Below, in pieces: positions 8,617 through 19,764 of a stretch of DNA of 64,000 nt. Source of the stretch: Winogradskyella aurantiaca (GTDB lineage: Bacteria > Bacteroidota > Bacteroidia > Flavobacteriales > Flavobacteriaceae); assembly GCF_003362725.1 (NCBI RefSeq), contig NZ_QKTV01000003.1:1-64000 (forward strand), given 5' to 3'. The translations under genes were made by a program, and so were the position numbers. The notes below the pieces were generated by a model. The model saw nothing but the letters and a program-made list of their open reading frames with translations. It made no database searches and was not told the origin of the DNA. The stretch's first letter is position 1. Each line of letters opens with the position of its first letter.

Positions 8617-10797
8617 TTATTTTAATTCACCAGGGTGGTAGGTCTTAACAGCATTGGCTTCCACATCATCCTTGTAGTAGAGTACATCCTTAAATTCCAT
8701 ATTGGCATAACGCTGTGACTGGTCATTAAAATGAGAAGATTCAGGATGACCACTCTGTCCACCAGCAAGCATACTTTTAGCCTTTAGTTTATCTCCAAAC
8801 TCAACCACAGCTACAAAGCTATTACCCCTCGTACCATAAATTTTCTTTGCATTATCAGCTCTGTAGCTCACACCATAAGCAGCCAAAGCTCCCCAACGAC
8901 CAGATGCAAAACCAATGGGAATACTTGGCTTAGAGTCATCAAATTCCTGATAAATATCTCCATTCAATCGTTGGTAACGATTAACATCACCCCACACTAA
9001 GTCCCAAGTACCAAAATCCAGGGTGAGCTGTGCTAAAACATCTGTAAAAACCTGAAGTCGTTCCTTTTCTGGTGCTTCTGTACCAAAATATTTGAAATAA
9101 TCCATCATTCCCATGCCTCTTGGTCTCGAGCTGTTTCTATTTACGGCTGTTCCATAATAATGCGCAAGGGTCATAGCTTTGGACTCAGCACTCGTATTAA
9201 AATCCCAATTGCGCAATAATTCTATAGCCCCTTTAATACCTTCAAATGCATCACTATTATTATCGTAAGCCAATACCAGTCCTGGAATCAAATCCTTAAA
9301 GGCTGGTAAGTAAGGGTCGTGAGCCATAGCTATAACATCATCTAAACTGTAATCCTTCTTTCCATTAGACAGTAATGAGATGGCATGCACACCTCTAAAA
9401 TTTTCGCGATCCAAAGACATATACTTTGGATAATCTCCACGCTTAGGACTGTTTTCTGCGGCTGCCGTATAAGGCGTTGAGTTACAATTCTGAATCCAGC
9501 CATTTTCTGGATTAAGCAAGGTGATGGCCTCTTCAACATCATGTAATCCTTTCCAATCAGTATCAGGATTACTTCCATCAACCGGTAAGCGATAGTTAAA
9601 GTGTTCATTTCTAACAGGAATAAAATTGCCATGGAAATAAGCGATATTACCTTCTGCATCCGCATACACCGTATTATTTGAGGAGTTGGTTTTTATATCC
9701 ATCATCTCACGGAAACCTTTATACCCACTTTGTTTAGTGCGTATGTAGGACTGTTCCAAAGCTTTTACCGGTTCCCACATGAGTGCTGTGGAGGTCCATT
9801 GGCCATCAACTGCATGGGTAATAGGGCCATGGTGGGTATGATAGGTGTCAAAAGCTTTTTCTTTTAATGAGTCACCACTTTTATACTTCAGAATCACTTC
9901 CGATTTTTCTACTGGACGTAATTCTTCTCCATAAGTGTAGAACAAATCATCACCAGATTTTACGATGGTTTCTTTAAACTCATCAATCACATCGGTAAAG
10001 GTAGAGGTATGCATCCAGCCAGTTTTTTCATTAAACCCTTGGTAAACAAAAAATTGGCCCCATGTAACTGCTCCGTAAGCATTTAAGCCCTCCTCACTTA
10101 CCACATGAACCTCGCCACGGAAGAAAAAAGAAGTGTGTGGGTTAATGAGTAAAATTGGATTTCCTGAAGCCGTCATACTGCCGGATAAGGCAATACCATT
10201 TGATCCTTGCGGTTCAGCTTCTTCCACTGCCGTTGGTTGTATTTGCATCTCCCACAAAGAAGGTCTATTTTCATAGAAGTCTCTTATTCTACGAGTGGAC
10301 ACACGCTCTATATCGCCACCAATTGATCCCTCTGAAAAGTACATGGGCATCCAGGGTTCAAATTTAGTAAGAAGTCGAGGCTCAACTTCAGGGTGGGTAT
10401 GTAAGTAATAATTAATACCATCAGCAAAGGCATCACATAGTTCCTTTAACCATTCAGGACTATTTTCATAGTTAGATTTTGCTTCTTCCTCTGTCATAAA
10501 CAATTTGGCACGTAAATCACTATAAAGCGCTTCTTCTCCTTCCACTTCTGCTAACCTTCCTGTAGCCCAAATATAATTTTGTTCAACACGATTAAAATCG
10601 TCTTCACATTGGGCATATAATAATCCAAACACCGCGTCGGCGTCTGTTTTTCCATAGATATGTGGAACACCAAAACCATCCCTAATTATGGAAGTTTGAT
10701 TAGCATGAGTCTCCCAACGTTCTATATCTGGATTTTTGTTGTTATCGGAATTACAGGCAATTAGTACGATAAATGCCACTAATAAAAGATATCGCAT
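8617..10797 (-). CDS. Penicillin acylase family (Ntn-hydrolase) lipoprotein
   Basis: The 726-residue protein has a lipobox with Cys15. It matches the penicillin/acylhomoserine-lactone acylase family: IIRDGFGVPHIYG near the N terminus, an acidic linker, and GSNGIALSGS, whose Ser199 would become the N-terminal nucleophile after autoproteolysis. NPHTSFF and VYQGFNEKTGW follow the expected family pattern. These enzymes hydrolyse amides such as beta-lactams, N-acyl homoserine lactones or acylated peptides; the substrate cannot be read from sequence. It is the first gene of a two-gene minus-strand operon. Periplasmic or outer-membrane location is expected from the lipoprotein signal. Confidence 0.88.
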   Translation of the reverse strand: MRYLLLVAFIVLIACNSDNNKNPDIERWETHANQTSIIRDGFGVPHIYGKTDADAVFGLLYAQCEDDFNRVEQNYIWATGRLAEVEGEEALYSDLRAKLFMTEEEAKSNYENSPEWLKELCDAFADGINYYLHTHPEVEPRLLTKFEPWMPMYFSEGSIGGDIERVSTRRIRDFYENRPSLWEMQIQPTAVEEAEPQGSNGIALSGSMTASGNPILLINPHTSFFFRGEVHVVSEEGLNAYGAVTWGQFFVYQGFNEKTGWMHTSTFTDVIDEFKETIVKSGDDLFYTYGEELRPVEKSEVILKYKSGDSLKEKAFDTYHTHHGPITHAVDGQWTSTALMWEPVKALEQSYIRTKQSGYKGFREMMDIKTNSSNNTVYADAEGNIAYFHGNFIPVRNEHFNYRLPVDGSNPDTDWKGLHDVEEAITLLNPENGWIQNCNSTPYTAAAENSPKRGDYPKYMSLDRENFRGVHAISLLSNGKKDYSLDDVIAMAHDPYLPAFKDLIPGLVLAYDNNSDAFEGIKGAIELLRNWDFNTSAESKAMTLAHYYGTAVNRNSSRPRGMGMMDYFKYFGTEAPEKERLQVFTDVLAQLTLDFGTWDLVWGDVNRYQRLNGDIYQEFDDSKPSIPIGFASGRWGALAAYGVSYRADNAKKIYGTRGNSFVAVVEFGDKLKAKSMLAGGQSGHPESSHFNDQSQRYANMEFKDVLYYKDDVEANAVKTYHPGELK

Positions 10798-10905
10798 TTC
10801 AAATTTTTTATGTGAAAATAAGGCTTAATTGGCAAAGCAGAAAACCGCACAAAAGCAGATAAAATTTGATTATCTTGTGTAACCTCTTTAACCAACCAAA
10901 ACATT

Positions 10906-12786
10906 ATGACATCCATTACCAGGCTATCTATTGCAGTTTTAATTGTTTTATTTTCTTATCAATCTCATGCTCAAAACAATATCCTCGAAAAACTTGAAGA
11001 AATTGCCATCATAGATCAAAAAGTCATGATGCCGATGCGTGACGGTATACGATTAGCTACAGATATTTATAGGCCAAAGACTGATGAAAAAGTTCCTATT
11101 ATTTTTTCCAGAACCCCATATAATTTTAATTCCTGGGGTGATGGAGAGCAGCGTACCAGAACGGCACAACGCGCTTATGAAGCTGTTAAACGTGGCTATG
11201 CTTATGTGGTGCAGAACGAACGTGGTCGGTATTTTTCTGAAGGTAAATGGGACATCTTGGGAGTTCCTTTAACAGATGGTTATGATGCCTTTTCATGGAT
11301 GAAAGATCAGCCTTGGTCTAATGGGAAGATTGGAACCATAGGATGCTCATCTACAGCCGAATGGCAGATGGCAGTAGCTGCTCTAGATCACCCTTCACAT
11401 GCAGCAATGGTGCCACAAGCATACGGGGCTGGTGTAGGACGGGTTGGTGATCTATATGAGCAAGGCAATTGGTACCGAGGTGGTGTAGAACAAATGCTTT
11501 TCTTTTCCTGGTTGTACGGTGTGGAACATGATAAGTTCAAGCCACGGATTCCAGCTGGTGCTACCCAAGAAGATCTTATCAGGATTTCACGCTTTTATGA
11601 TTTAGCTCCAGAAAATCCTAGAGTGGACATGTCCGAAGCCCTGAGCCATTTACCAATCCAGGATATATTGCAAAACATTAATGGTAAGCGCGAGGTATTT
11701 GACAAAATGGTACGTCGTAAACCCAATCATCCCGATTGGTATGCTGGTGGCTTGTACCATGATGATATGGGATTTGGAGTACCAAGCTTCTGGTTTGCAT
11801 CATGGTATGATGTATCGATAACACCAAACTTGGCACTTTTTAATCATGTTAGAAATAATGCAGAGGATGCCGAAGTTCGAGACAATCAATATATGGTGAT
11901 AGCACCAGTATTACATTGTCGCTACACCAGAGCTACTGAAAACACAATGGTTGGTGAGCGTAATGTTGGTGATGCCCGGCTCAACTATGACGAGCAGATC
12001 TATGCCTGGTTCGATTGGTGGCTGAAAGGAGAAAACACCAATTTTAAAGAAAAAACACCCCGTGTTCAATATTATACCATGGGGAGCAATACATGGCAAT
12101 CTGCCAACCAATGGCCACCTAAGGATAGCCAATTAGTCACTTATTATTTAAACAGTGGAGGGGAGGCTAACACCATGTATGGGGATGGATCTTTAAGCAC
12201 AAAGATGCCAGGTAAGGACAATCCAGATTCTTATGTGTACGATCCCATGAATCCTGTAAAATCTTATGGAGGTAATGTATGTTGTACTGGTAACGCTGTA
12301 CAAGGTGGATCTTTTGATCAACGTGTTATGGAGACTCGAAATGACATTCTGGTTTACACCACCGACATCTTGGAAGAAGGTGTCGAGGTAACAGGATTTA
12401 TTGAAAGTACGCTTTATGTCTCCTCAGATGTAAAAGATACAGATTTCACCATCAAACTTATTGATGTTTATCCAGACGGGACCGCCTATAATTTAGATGA
12501 AACCATTCAAAGAGCCCGATTTAGAGAAGGTTATGATAAAGAAGTTTTTATGAAAGAAGGCGACGTTTATAAAATAGACCTTACACCAATGGCTACCAGT
12601 AATTATTTTAAAAAAGGCCATCGCATTAGAATCGAAATATCCAGCAGTAATTTTCCAAGATTCGCTCGTAATCTAAATACTGGTGGAGATAACTATGACG
12701 AATCAGAAGGGGTTGTTGCCAACAATTCTATTCATCATTCAAAAGCACATCCATCACATATTAAATTACCTATTAAGCAAGATTAA
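10906..12786 (+). CDS. CocE/NonD family alpha/beta-hydrolase, secreted
   Basis: The 626-residue protein has a cleavable signal ending about SHAQ (residue 23). It then carries the CocE/X-Pro dipeptidyl-peptidase-like hydrolase core: [16 protein letters not shown], the RGRYFSEG segment, and the elbow GCSS with likely nucleophile Ser148. In family terms this is glutaryl-7-ACA acylase, cocaine esterase or X-Pro peptidase; the C-terminal third is the usual jelly roll ([14 protein letters not shown] onward). It heads a run of three genes with spacings of 15 and 0 bp, all exported and related to peptide or amide hydrolysis. Confidence 0.88.
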   Translation: MTSITRLSIAVLIVLFSYQSHAQNNILEKLEEIAIIDQKVMMPMRDGIRLATDIYRPKTDEKVPIIFSRTPYNFNSWGDGEQRTRTAQRAYEAVKRGYAYVVQNERGRYFSEGKWDILGVPLTDGYDAFSWMKDQPWSNGKIGTIGCSSTAEWQMAVAALDHPSHAAMVPQAYGAGVGRVGDLYEQGNWYRGGVEQMLFFSWLYGVEHDKFKPRIPAGATQEDLIRISRFYDLAPENPRVDMSEALSHLPIQDILQNINGKREVFDKMVRRKPNHPDWYAGGLYHDDMGFGVPSFWFASWYDVSITPNLALFNHVRNNAEDAEVRDNQYMVIAPVLHCRYTRATENTMVGERNVGDARLNYDEQIYAWFDWWLKGENTNFKEKTPRVQYYTMGSNTWQSANQWPPKDSQLVTYYLNSGGEANTMYGDGSLSTKMPGKDNPDSYVYDPMNPVKSYGGNVCCTGNAVQGGSFDQRVMETRNDILVYTTDILEEGVEVTGFIESTLYVSSDVKDTDFTIKLIDVYPDGTAYNLDETIQRARFREGYDKEVFMKEGDVYKIDLTPMATSNYFKKGHRIRIEISSSNFPRFARNLNTGGDNYDESEGVVANNSIHHSKAHPSHIKLPIKQD

Positions 12787-12801
12787 TCTGCATTAAACAT
12801 C

Positions 12802-15800
12802 ATGAAAAGAACATTTATTATTTTCCTGAGTTTGGTCCTAGGACTTTCACAGGGAGCAATTGCACAAAAAAAATCTAAAAAGAAAGGTGACGATAAATCA
12901 CCATTAGAACAAATCAGTATATCGGGACTAAAATGGCGTAATGTCGGCCCAGCACTGACCTCAGGACGTATTTCGGACTTTGCTGTTAACCCAGACAATC
13001 CATTTGAGTATTATGTAGCCACATCGGCTGGAGGTGTCTGGAAAACAGTTAATGCTGGGGTTACCTATGAACCAATTTTTGATTCTCAAGGTTCCTATTC
13101 TATTGGCTGTGTGACCATGGATCCTAAGAATTCCAATGTGGTTTGGGTTGGGTCTGGGGAAAACAATAACCAACGTTCAGTAGCCTATGGAGATGGAGTC
13201 TATAAATCGGAAGATGGAGGAAAATCCTGGAAAAACATGGGGCTTAAGAATTCCGAACATATCGGTAAAATAATAGTCCACCCTGAAAATTCTAATGTGG
13301 TTTATGTGGCTGCTATTGGACCCTTATGGAGTAAAGGCGGAGATCGCGGTTTGTACATGACCAAAGATGGCGGTGCTACTTGGGAAGTCATTTTAACGGT
13401 AGACGAACACACAGGAGTTAATGATGTTGTGATTGATCCAAGAGATCCTAATGTCCTTTACGCATCTACCTTACAGCGTCGTCGACATGTTTATACCTAC
13501 GTTGGTGGTGGTCCTGGTTCTGGATTGCAGAAAAGTACCGATGGAGGTATGACCTGGACTAAAATCCAAAAAGGACTTCCATCTGAAGAATTAGGACGAA
13601 TTGGTTTGGCCATTTCACCAGTTAATCCCGAAAAGATCTATGCTATTGTTGAAGCGGCCAATCGTAAAGGAGGATTTTATATTTCTACCAACCGCGGTGC
13701 CAGTTGGACCAAGCAGAGCTCTCATGTTACTAGTGGAAACTACTATCAAGAAATTATAGCCGATCCTGTTGACGAAAACACCGTGTATTCTATGGATACT
13801 TGGATGTCTGTGACCAAAAACGGGGGTAAGAATTTTGAACTGGTTGGTGAAGACACTAAGCACGTTGACAACCACTGTATGTGGATTAATCCCAAAAACA
13901 ACAAACACTTTATTGTAGGCTGTGATGGTGGAATTTATGAAACCTTTGATGGTGCCAAAACCTGGGATTTTAAAAAGAATTTACCGGTAACTCAGTTTTA
14001 TAAGGTAGCGACTGATAATGATTACCCCTTTTATAATATTTATGGTGGCACACAGGACAACTTTAGTTTAGGTGGCCCCTCAAGAGTATTGACCGAGCAC
14101 GGTATAAGAAACTCTGAGTGGTACATTACCAATGGAGGTGACGGTTTTGAATCTCAAATAGACCCCAATAATCCAAATATTGTTTATGCCCAAAGTCAGT
14201 ACGGCGGCTTGGTACGCTTTGATAGAAAAAGTGGTGAGTCCGTTGGAATTAAACCAAAAGCACGGCGCGGAGAGGATGCTTATATTTTCAATTGGGATGC
14301 ACCATTAGCTGCAAGTAGACATGTCCCTGGACGCTTATACTTTGCAGCCAATAAGGTATTTAGATCCGACGATTATGGTAACAGTTGGGACGTTATTAGT
14401 GAGGATTTATCGAGACAAATTGATAGAAACACGCTTAAGGTTTATGATCGTGTGGTTAGTATAGATGCGGTAATGAAAAACGGATCAACCTCACCTTATG
14501 GGGCCATAGTGGCTTTTTCAGAATCACCATTAAATAAAGACCTTTTAGCAGCTGGTACCGATGATGGCTTAGTTCATATTTCAGAAGATGGGGGTAATTC
14601 CTGGAAACAAATTTCAAACATTTCAGGGGTACCAAATCAGTCTTATGTCAATGCTGTATTTCTATCCAAGCATGATGAGAATGTCATTTATGTAGTCTTT
14701 AACCATCACAAGTATGGAGACTTTAAACCTTACATATTTAAGTCCAGCAATAAAGGGGCGTCCTGGACGGCCATCCAATCTAATCTTCCAGAACGCGGTA
14801 GTGTGTATGCCATTGAAGAAGACCATTTGGATAAAGACCTGCTCTTTGTTGGAACAGAATTTGGGGCCTTTTTCTCCCCAGATCAAGGTCAAAATTGGAA
14901 ACAATTAAAAGCAGGTCTGCCAACTATAGCAGTCAGAGATATCGCCATTCAGGAACGTGAAAATGATTTAGTGCTAGGAACATTTGGTAGAGGCTTCTAC
15001 GTCATGGACGATTATTCAGCCTTAAGAAATGTTGAAAACAAGACACCAAGTGAGGAGGCCGCAATTTACCCGGTACGTACCGCTTTAATGTGGGAAAAGA
15101 GCAGTCCTTTAGGTTTGCCCGGCAAATCCTTTCAGGGAGATAATTTCTACACAGCAGAGAATTTAGGGCCGGAAGCTTTGATAACTTACTATTACAATTC
15201 AAGCTATAAGTCATTAAAAAGTCAACGTCAGAAAAAGGAAAAAGATTTAGTGAAGTCAGGTTCAGATACGCCTTATCCTAGTTATGAAGATTTAAAAGCG
15301 GAATCTAACGAAGCGAAAGAAGAATTGGTTTTTACCATAAAAGATGCCAATGGCACTGTAGTTAAAAAGGTATTTAAATCCGCTTCTAAGGGCCTACAGC
15401 GCTTTCATTGGGATCTGCGTTACACTCTACAAGATCCCATAGATTTAAGTACCCCATCTTTTTATAATCCTTTTGGCGGACGTGATGAAGGTACCTTGGT
15501 CGCTCCCGGAAATTATACAGTAGAAATGGGGCTTTTAAAAGATGGACAATTGACATCTTTAGTAGCACCAGTAAGTTTTGAAGTCAAGGCTCTTGATAAT
15601 GTAGAAATACCGGCAGAAGATAGAGCAGAGAAGGTGGCCTTTCAGAAATCCTTGGCTAAACTTCAGGCAGATTTTGGTATTGCTCAAAACCTAATGTCTG
15701 AATCCAGAAATAAGTTACGCTATATCAAGGCTGCCATTAAACGCGCTGAACAACCCTTGGGCAATTTAACTAAAGACGTTATTGCAATTGAAAAGCAATT

Positions 15801-16092
15801 AGATGAAGTTCAGTTAGCTATGTATGGTGATCCGGTGAAGCGTCGTTTGGACATGAAGCAACCACCATCTCCTGCAAGTCGTTTAGGAAGTATTGGTTAT
15901 GAGCAGAAGTATTCAACTGCGACCCCAACCCAGACCCATCGCGATAGTTATGCTATTGCTAAAGAACAGGTGACTGCCATCAAATCAAAAATAGAAGTAA
16001 TATATAACCAAGACCTCAAGTCCCTAGAGGAAAAGCTTGTGAGCACAGGTGCACCTTACACCCCGGGACGAGGCTATGAAAACAAAAATTAA
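12802..16092 (+). CDS. Sortilin/BNR-repeat beta-propeller protein, secreted
   Basis: The 1096-residue protein has a signal peptide ending about AIAQ. From residue 40 it has many BNR/VPS10-type Asp-box repeats, for example YKSEDGGKSWKNMG, KSTDGGMTWTKI and FSPDQGQNWKQL, predicting one or two large propellers up to about residue 720. A C-terminal region of mixed helices and a beta domain follows. Such proteins are often labelled glycosyl hydrolase, but I see no catalytic evidence, so a binding or scaffold role is as likely. It lies between two exported hydrolases in one operon; the stop codon is directly followed by the next gene's ATG. Confidence 0.82.
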   Translation: MKRTFIIFLSLVLGLSQGAIAQKKSKKKGDDKSPLEQISISGLKWRNVGPALTSGRISDFAVNPDNPFEYYVATSAGGVWKTVNAGVTYEPIFDSQGSYSIGCVTMDPKNSNVVWVGSGENNNQRSVAYGDGVYKSEDGGKSWKNMGLKNSEHIGKIIVHPENSNVVYVAAIGPLWSKGGDRGLYMTKDGGATWEVILTVDEHTGVNDVVIDPRDPNVLYASTLQRRRHVYTYVGGGPGSGLQKSTDGGMTWTKIQKGLPSEELGRIGLAISPVNPEKIYAIVEAANRKGGFYISTNRGASWTKQSSHVTSGNYYQEIIADPVDENTVYSMDTWMSVTKNGGKNFELVGEDTKHVDNHCMWINPKNNKHFIVGCDGGIYETFDGAKTWDFKKNLPVTQFYKVATDNDYPFYNIYGGTQDNFSLGGPSRVLTEHGIRNSEWYITNGGDGFESQIDPNNPNIVYAQSQYGGLVRFDRKSGESVGIKPKARRGEDAYIFNWDAPLAASRHVPGRLYFAANKVFRSDDYGNSWDVISEDLSRQIDRNTLKVYDRVVSIDAVMKNGSTSPYGAIVAFSESPLNKDLLAAGTDDGLVHISEDGGNSWKQISNISGVPNQSYVNAVFLSKHDENVIYVVFNHHKYGDFKPYIFKSSNKGASWTAIQSNLPERGSVYAIEEDHLDKDLLFVGTEFGAFFSPDQGQNWKQLKAGLPTIAVRDIAIQERENDLVLGTFGRGFYVMDDYSALRNVENKTPSEEAAIYPVRTALMWEKSSPLGLPGKSFQGDNFYTAENLGPEALITYYYNSSYKSLKSQRQKKEKDLVKSGSDTPYPSYEDLKAESNEAKEELVFTIKDANGTVVKKVFKSASKGLQRFHWDLRYTLQDPIDLSTPSFYNPFGGRDEGTLVAPGNYTVEMGLLKDGQLTSLVAPVSFEVKALDNVEIPAEDRAEKVAFQKSLAKLQADFGIAQNLMSESRNKLRYIKAAIKRAEQPLGNLTKDVIAIEKQLDEVQLAMYGDPVKRRLDMKQPPSPASRLGSIGYEQKYSTATPTQTHRDSYAIAKEQVTAIKSKIEVIYNQDLKSLEEKLVSTGAPYTPGRGYENKN

Positions 16093-18933
16093 ATGACTAG
16101 TATGAGAATTAATGTAATTCTAGGATTATTGTGTTTTTCAGGGCTACTTTCGGCCCAGAAAAAAGTCCTGCAGCATGATGACAAAGATCTTTGGAATCGA
16201 ATTAGAAGCGTGAGCATATCCAATTCTGGGGATTATGTTTTGTACGCTAAAGAGCAAGGCGAACGGGAACAAACCATTCAGCTTAAGGATATTAATGGAA
16301 ATCTGCTCTATAGCCATGTACGAAGTAATGGAGGCAAATTTTCTAATGACTCCAAATACATAGCTTTTACAGTTAATGCCAGGAAAGACAGTGTCAAGGA
16401 AATGAAACGGCGTAAGGTTAAAGACAAAGACATGCCAAAAGATACTTTAGTAGTTTATTCCATCGCTAACTCTAAAGAGACCAAAATTGCGAACGTTAAG
16501 TCTTATAAAATGCCAGAAAAATGGTCTGGTATCGTTGCTTATATGTTGGAAGAGATTAAAAAGCCCAAAGACACGGCAAAATCTAAGGAGAAGGATACCA
16601 CTAAGGCCAAGGTTAAAGACACTTTAAAAAAAGGTAAGAAAAAGCCTAAGAAGGTTTCTAAAAAGAATGGCTATCATGTGGTGGTTAGAAATTTAGAATC
16701 GGGTACTCAGGACACTCTTAAATATGTACTAACCTATGCCATTTCTAAGGAGGGACAATTCATTACTTACGCCACCACAGGTGAAAAGGAGAAGGATAAT
16801 GCTGGTGTTTACCTATATGATGTCAAGAAATCGGAAAGCAAGAAACTTGTATCCAGTCATGAGAAAACCAAATATCCACAGCTATCTATTTCAGACTCAG
16901 GGGAGCGCGTAAGTTTTGTAATGGATGCCGATTCCACTAAGAGCCTCATTAAAAAACCAAGCTTGTATGGATGGAAAAAAGGTCAAGATTCTGCCAGTGT
17001 TTTGGTTGCTTCAGAAACCAATGCATCCAAGCTTTTGGTTTCAAAAGACCGACGTCTTAACTACTCGGAAAATGAGGAACGCCTATTCTTTGGATTACGA
17101 ACCGCACCAATTGTACAGGATACCACACTCTTAAAAGAAGAAATAGTAAATGTTGAAGTTTGGACCTATGATGAACCAAGGCTATACACTGTTCAGGAAT
17201 TAGATGTAAAGGATGATCAAAAGAAATCCTATTTATCGGTGTATGATTTTAAATCCAATACCATGGTGCAAATAGCCGATACGGATTTTGATAATGCCAG
17301 GTATGGTGATGAGGGTAATAGTAATTACGCCGTAGTTGCAAATGCCACACCTTATATGTTACAAAGCCAATGGACAGCCCAAAGGCCTTTAGACCTACAC
17401 CGTGTTGACCTTAAAACAGGGGAACATACACCTATAGCTAAAAAAGTCTATGGTGGTAATTCTTTAAGTCCTAAGGGCAAGTATTTGTATGGTTATAGCA
17501 GAAAAGACAGTACCTGGTTTACCTACAATCTGGAGACCTTGAAATATACAGCATTGACCAAAGGACGACAGTTCTATAACGAACTTCACGACTATCCTGA
17601 CGACCCTTATAGCTATGGCTCTGCCGGCTGGACCGAAGATGATAAGAAGTTCTTGATCTATGACCGTTATGATATCTGGGCCTTTGATCCTGAAACGGGT
17701 TCCTCTGAGAACTTAACTAATGGTAGAGCGCAACAAATACGCTACCGTTATTTAAGGTTGGATAAAGAAGAACGGTCCATACCTAATAAAGGTCCTTGGA
17801 TGCTAAGTACATTTAATGAAGATTCCAAATATGGTGGGGCTGCAGCATTTGATCCTAAGCGTAAAACTATTAGCCAGTTAATAGAAGGGCCTTATGCTTA
17901 TGAAATTTTTTGGATGGCTCAGGATGATAAAAAGAAACGTTTATTGTTTACAAGACAGTCATTTACAGATTTCCCTAACCTATGGAGTACCAATACCTCC
18001 TTTGAAGGGGCCAAACAAATATCGGATATTAATCCTCAGCAAAGCGATTATAACTGGGGAACTGCTGAAATGGTGGAGTGGGTGTCTCTCGACGGCAAAC
18101 CTCTAAAAGGGATGCTTATAAAACCAGAGAATTTTGATCCTAACAAGAAGTACCCTATGATCGTGAACTTTTATGAGCGTAGTTCCGACGGTCTGTACAG
18201 GCACCGACCACCATCCTATGGAAGAAGTACCATCAACTACCCGTTTTATGCGAGTCGTGGTTACCTAATCTTTAATCCTGATGTTCAGTACAGGGATGGC
18301 TATCCTGGGGAAAGCGCCTTTAATTGTGTGATTCCAGGGGTTACCATGTTAATTGATAAGGGCTTTGTTGATAAAGACAATATTGGTGTCCAAGGCCATA
18401 GCTGGGGAGGTTATCAAATTGCCTATTTAGTTACTAAAACAGACATCTTTAAAGCTGCTGAATCAGGAGCACCCGTACCAAACATGATCTCTGCCTATGG
18501 TGGAATTCGCTGGTGGACTGGACTTAGCAGACAGTTTCAATACGAGCATACACAAAGTAGAATTGGAGGTACTCCTTGGGAATACCCGCAACGCTATATT
18601 GAAAACTCACCAATTTTTAACATTGATAAGATCAATACTCCGCTTCTGATCATGCATAATGATGCCGACGGTCATGTCCCCTGGTATCAGGGAATAGAGT
18701 TCTTTGTATCTCTGCGTCGCCTTGGGAAACCAAGCTGGTTCCTAAATTATAACGACGAACCACACTGGCCACTGAAATGGCAAAACCGCATCGATTTCAA
18801 TATACGCATGCAACAGTTCTTCGATCATTATTTAAAGGGAGAACCCAAGCCAGTTTGGATGGATCGTGGAGTACCAGCTCTAGAAAAAGGAATCAATCAG
18901 GGCTACGACTTTGTAGAGTCTGATAAGGAATAA
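16093..18933 (+). CDS. S9 family prolyl oligopeptidase, secreted
   Basis: The 946-residue protein has a signal peptide ending about LLSA. It has a beta-propeller region (about 30-640) and a C-terminal alpha/beta-hydrolase domain. The triad is visible: Ser770 in GHSWGG, Asp859 in HNDADGHVPW and His891 in EPHW. An unusual very Lys-rich, repetitive insertion lies at about residues 155-195 within the propeller. The start abuts the preceding stop; an ATG nine bases later is an alternative. It probably degrades oligopeptides in the periplasm or outside the cell. Its upstream partners suggest a common substrate pathway. Confidence 0.9.
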   Translation: MTSMRINVILGLLCFSGLLSAQKKVLQHDDKDLWNRIRSVSISNSGDYVLYAKEQGEREQTIQLKDINGNLLYSHVRSNGGKFSNDSKYIAFTVNARKDSVKEMKRRKVKDKDMPKDTLVVYSIANSKETKIANVKSYKMPEKWSGIVAYMLEEIKKPKDTAKSKEKDTTKAKVKDTLKKGKKKPKKVSKKNGYHVVVRNLESGTQDTLKYVLTYAISKEGQFITYATTGEKEKDNAGVYLYDVKKSESKKLVSSHEKTKYPQLSISDSGERVSFVMDADSTKSLIKKPSLYGWKKGQDSASVLVASETNASKLLVSKDRRLNYSENEERLFFGLRTAPIVQDTTLLKEEIVNVEVWTYDEPRLYTVQELDVKDDQKKSYLSVYDFKSNTMVQIADTDFDNARYGDEGNSNYAVVANATPYMLQSQWTAQRPLDLHRVDLKTGEHTPIAKKVYGGNSLSPKGKYLYGYSRKDSTWFTYNLETLKYTALTKGRQFYNELHDYPDDPYSYGSAGWTEDDKKFLIYDRYDIWAFDPETGSSENLTNGRAQQIRYRYLRLDKEERSIPNKGPWMLSTFNEDSKYGGAAAFDPKRKTISQLIEGPYAYEIFWMAQDDKKKRLLFTRQSFTDFPNLWSTNTSFEGAKQISDINPQQSDYNWGTAEMVEWVSLDGKPLKGMLIKPENFDPNKKYPMIVNFYERSSDGLYRHRPPSYGRSTINYPFYASRGYLIFNPDVQYRDGYPGESAFNCVIPGVTMLIDKGFVDKDNIGVQGHSWGGYQIAYLVTKTDIFKAAESGAPVPNMISAYGGIRWWTGLSRQFQYEHTQSRIGGTPWEYPQRYIENSPIFNIDKINTPLLIMHNDADGHVPWYQGIEFFVSLRRLGKPSWFLNYNDEPHWPLKWQNRIDFNIRMQQFFDHYLKGEPKPVWMDRGVPALEKGINQGYDFVESDKE

Positions 18934-19764
18934 TTACCACCAGGTTACAAAGGCCTTCTGAAGATTGTCTTCAGGGTCTTTTAGCCAAATCATAGGAGAC
19001 CGATGCGATTTGCATTGGTCTTTTATGGTTTTATAGGCGTCTGAAAATGATATCCAATCCACTTCAAGGCTGGGGATAGCCAACCACTCCAACTTTAATG
19101 GGATGTAAAATTTAAAACCCTCAAATTGATCCAAGTCGTTTATGTTACAATAGAATCCTTTTATACATTTCCTGTTTAATGGGCCTAAATGGACATCCAA
19201 ATTGTTTAAGGGTAGAAATAATTGCGCCTTGAACTGAACATACTGCGCAAAGTTTCGAGATTCATAACCCAAATCATGAATATAAGATTGCGTTACTTGA
19301 TGGTGCAGTAGAGGTAGTTGCTTCAACCGCAACTTATCCAATTTAAGCATAAGGGCATCCGTTCTGTTTGGACCGATCCATGGCTCTAAATTATTGTCAT
19401 AGGACTTTGTGTAATCATATAAGTAAAACTTATAAATACACTCTAAATGTGAAAGTTGTGATTTATTTTTAAATAATAAATCGAGCTCCCCTAGTGTTTG
19501 TTTTTCCTGTCGGATTTGTAAGCTATCCGTTATTAAATCCAAGTCGTTATGATTAGCTATTTGATGGGCTGCAAAATGTTCAACCCATTTACCTAATCGT
19601 AGTTTTTTTGATGAATCTAATGGCTGAAATGGTACTGTTGTAGATGCTAGCTTATACTGCCGCATTCCTAAAAGCGTTCCCCTCCATAACGTAGGGGTGT
19701 GCTGATATCCTTCAAATAAATTCTGGAAGTTCAAATTAAGGCTCAATGATGAGCTTTTGACCAA
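18934..19764 (-). CDS. DUF1853 family protein
   Basis: The 276-residue cytosolic protein matches DUF1853 by its ordered motifs: YQHTPTLWRG near the N terminus, LGKWVEHF, GELDLLF followed by LECIYKFYLY, and WIGPNRTD. The GELD...LE-x-K spacing resembles a PD-(D/E)XK nuclease core, but activity is not established. Its first 29 bases overlap the 3' end of the upstream M23 peptidase gene. The YQHTPTLWRG motif lies close to the N terminus, so a much later start is unlikely. Translational coupling with the upstream gene is plausible. Confidence 0.8.
   Translation of the reverse strand: MVKSSSLSLNLNFQNLFEGYQHTPTLWRGTLLGMRQYKLASTTVPFQPLDSSKKLRLGKWVEHFAAHQIANHNDLDLITDSLQIRQEKQTLGELDLLFKNKSQLSHLECIYKFYLYDYTKSYDNNLEPWIGPNRTDALMLKLDKLRLKQLPLLHHQVTQSYIHDLGYESRNFAQYVQFKAQLFLPLNNLDVHLGPLNRKCIKGFYCNINDLDQFEGFKFYIPLKLEWLAIPSLEVDWISFSDAYKTIKDQCKSHRSPMIWLKDPEDNLQKAFVTWW

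Noticed and set aside
8288-8641. 117-codon plus-strand frame opposite the LamG lipoprotein gene
   Set aside because: It lies antisense to a well-supported gene and its translation has no protein-family character.
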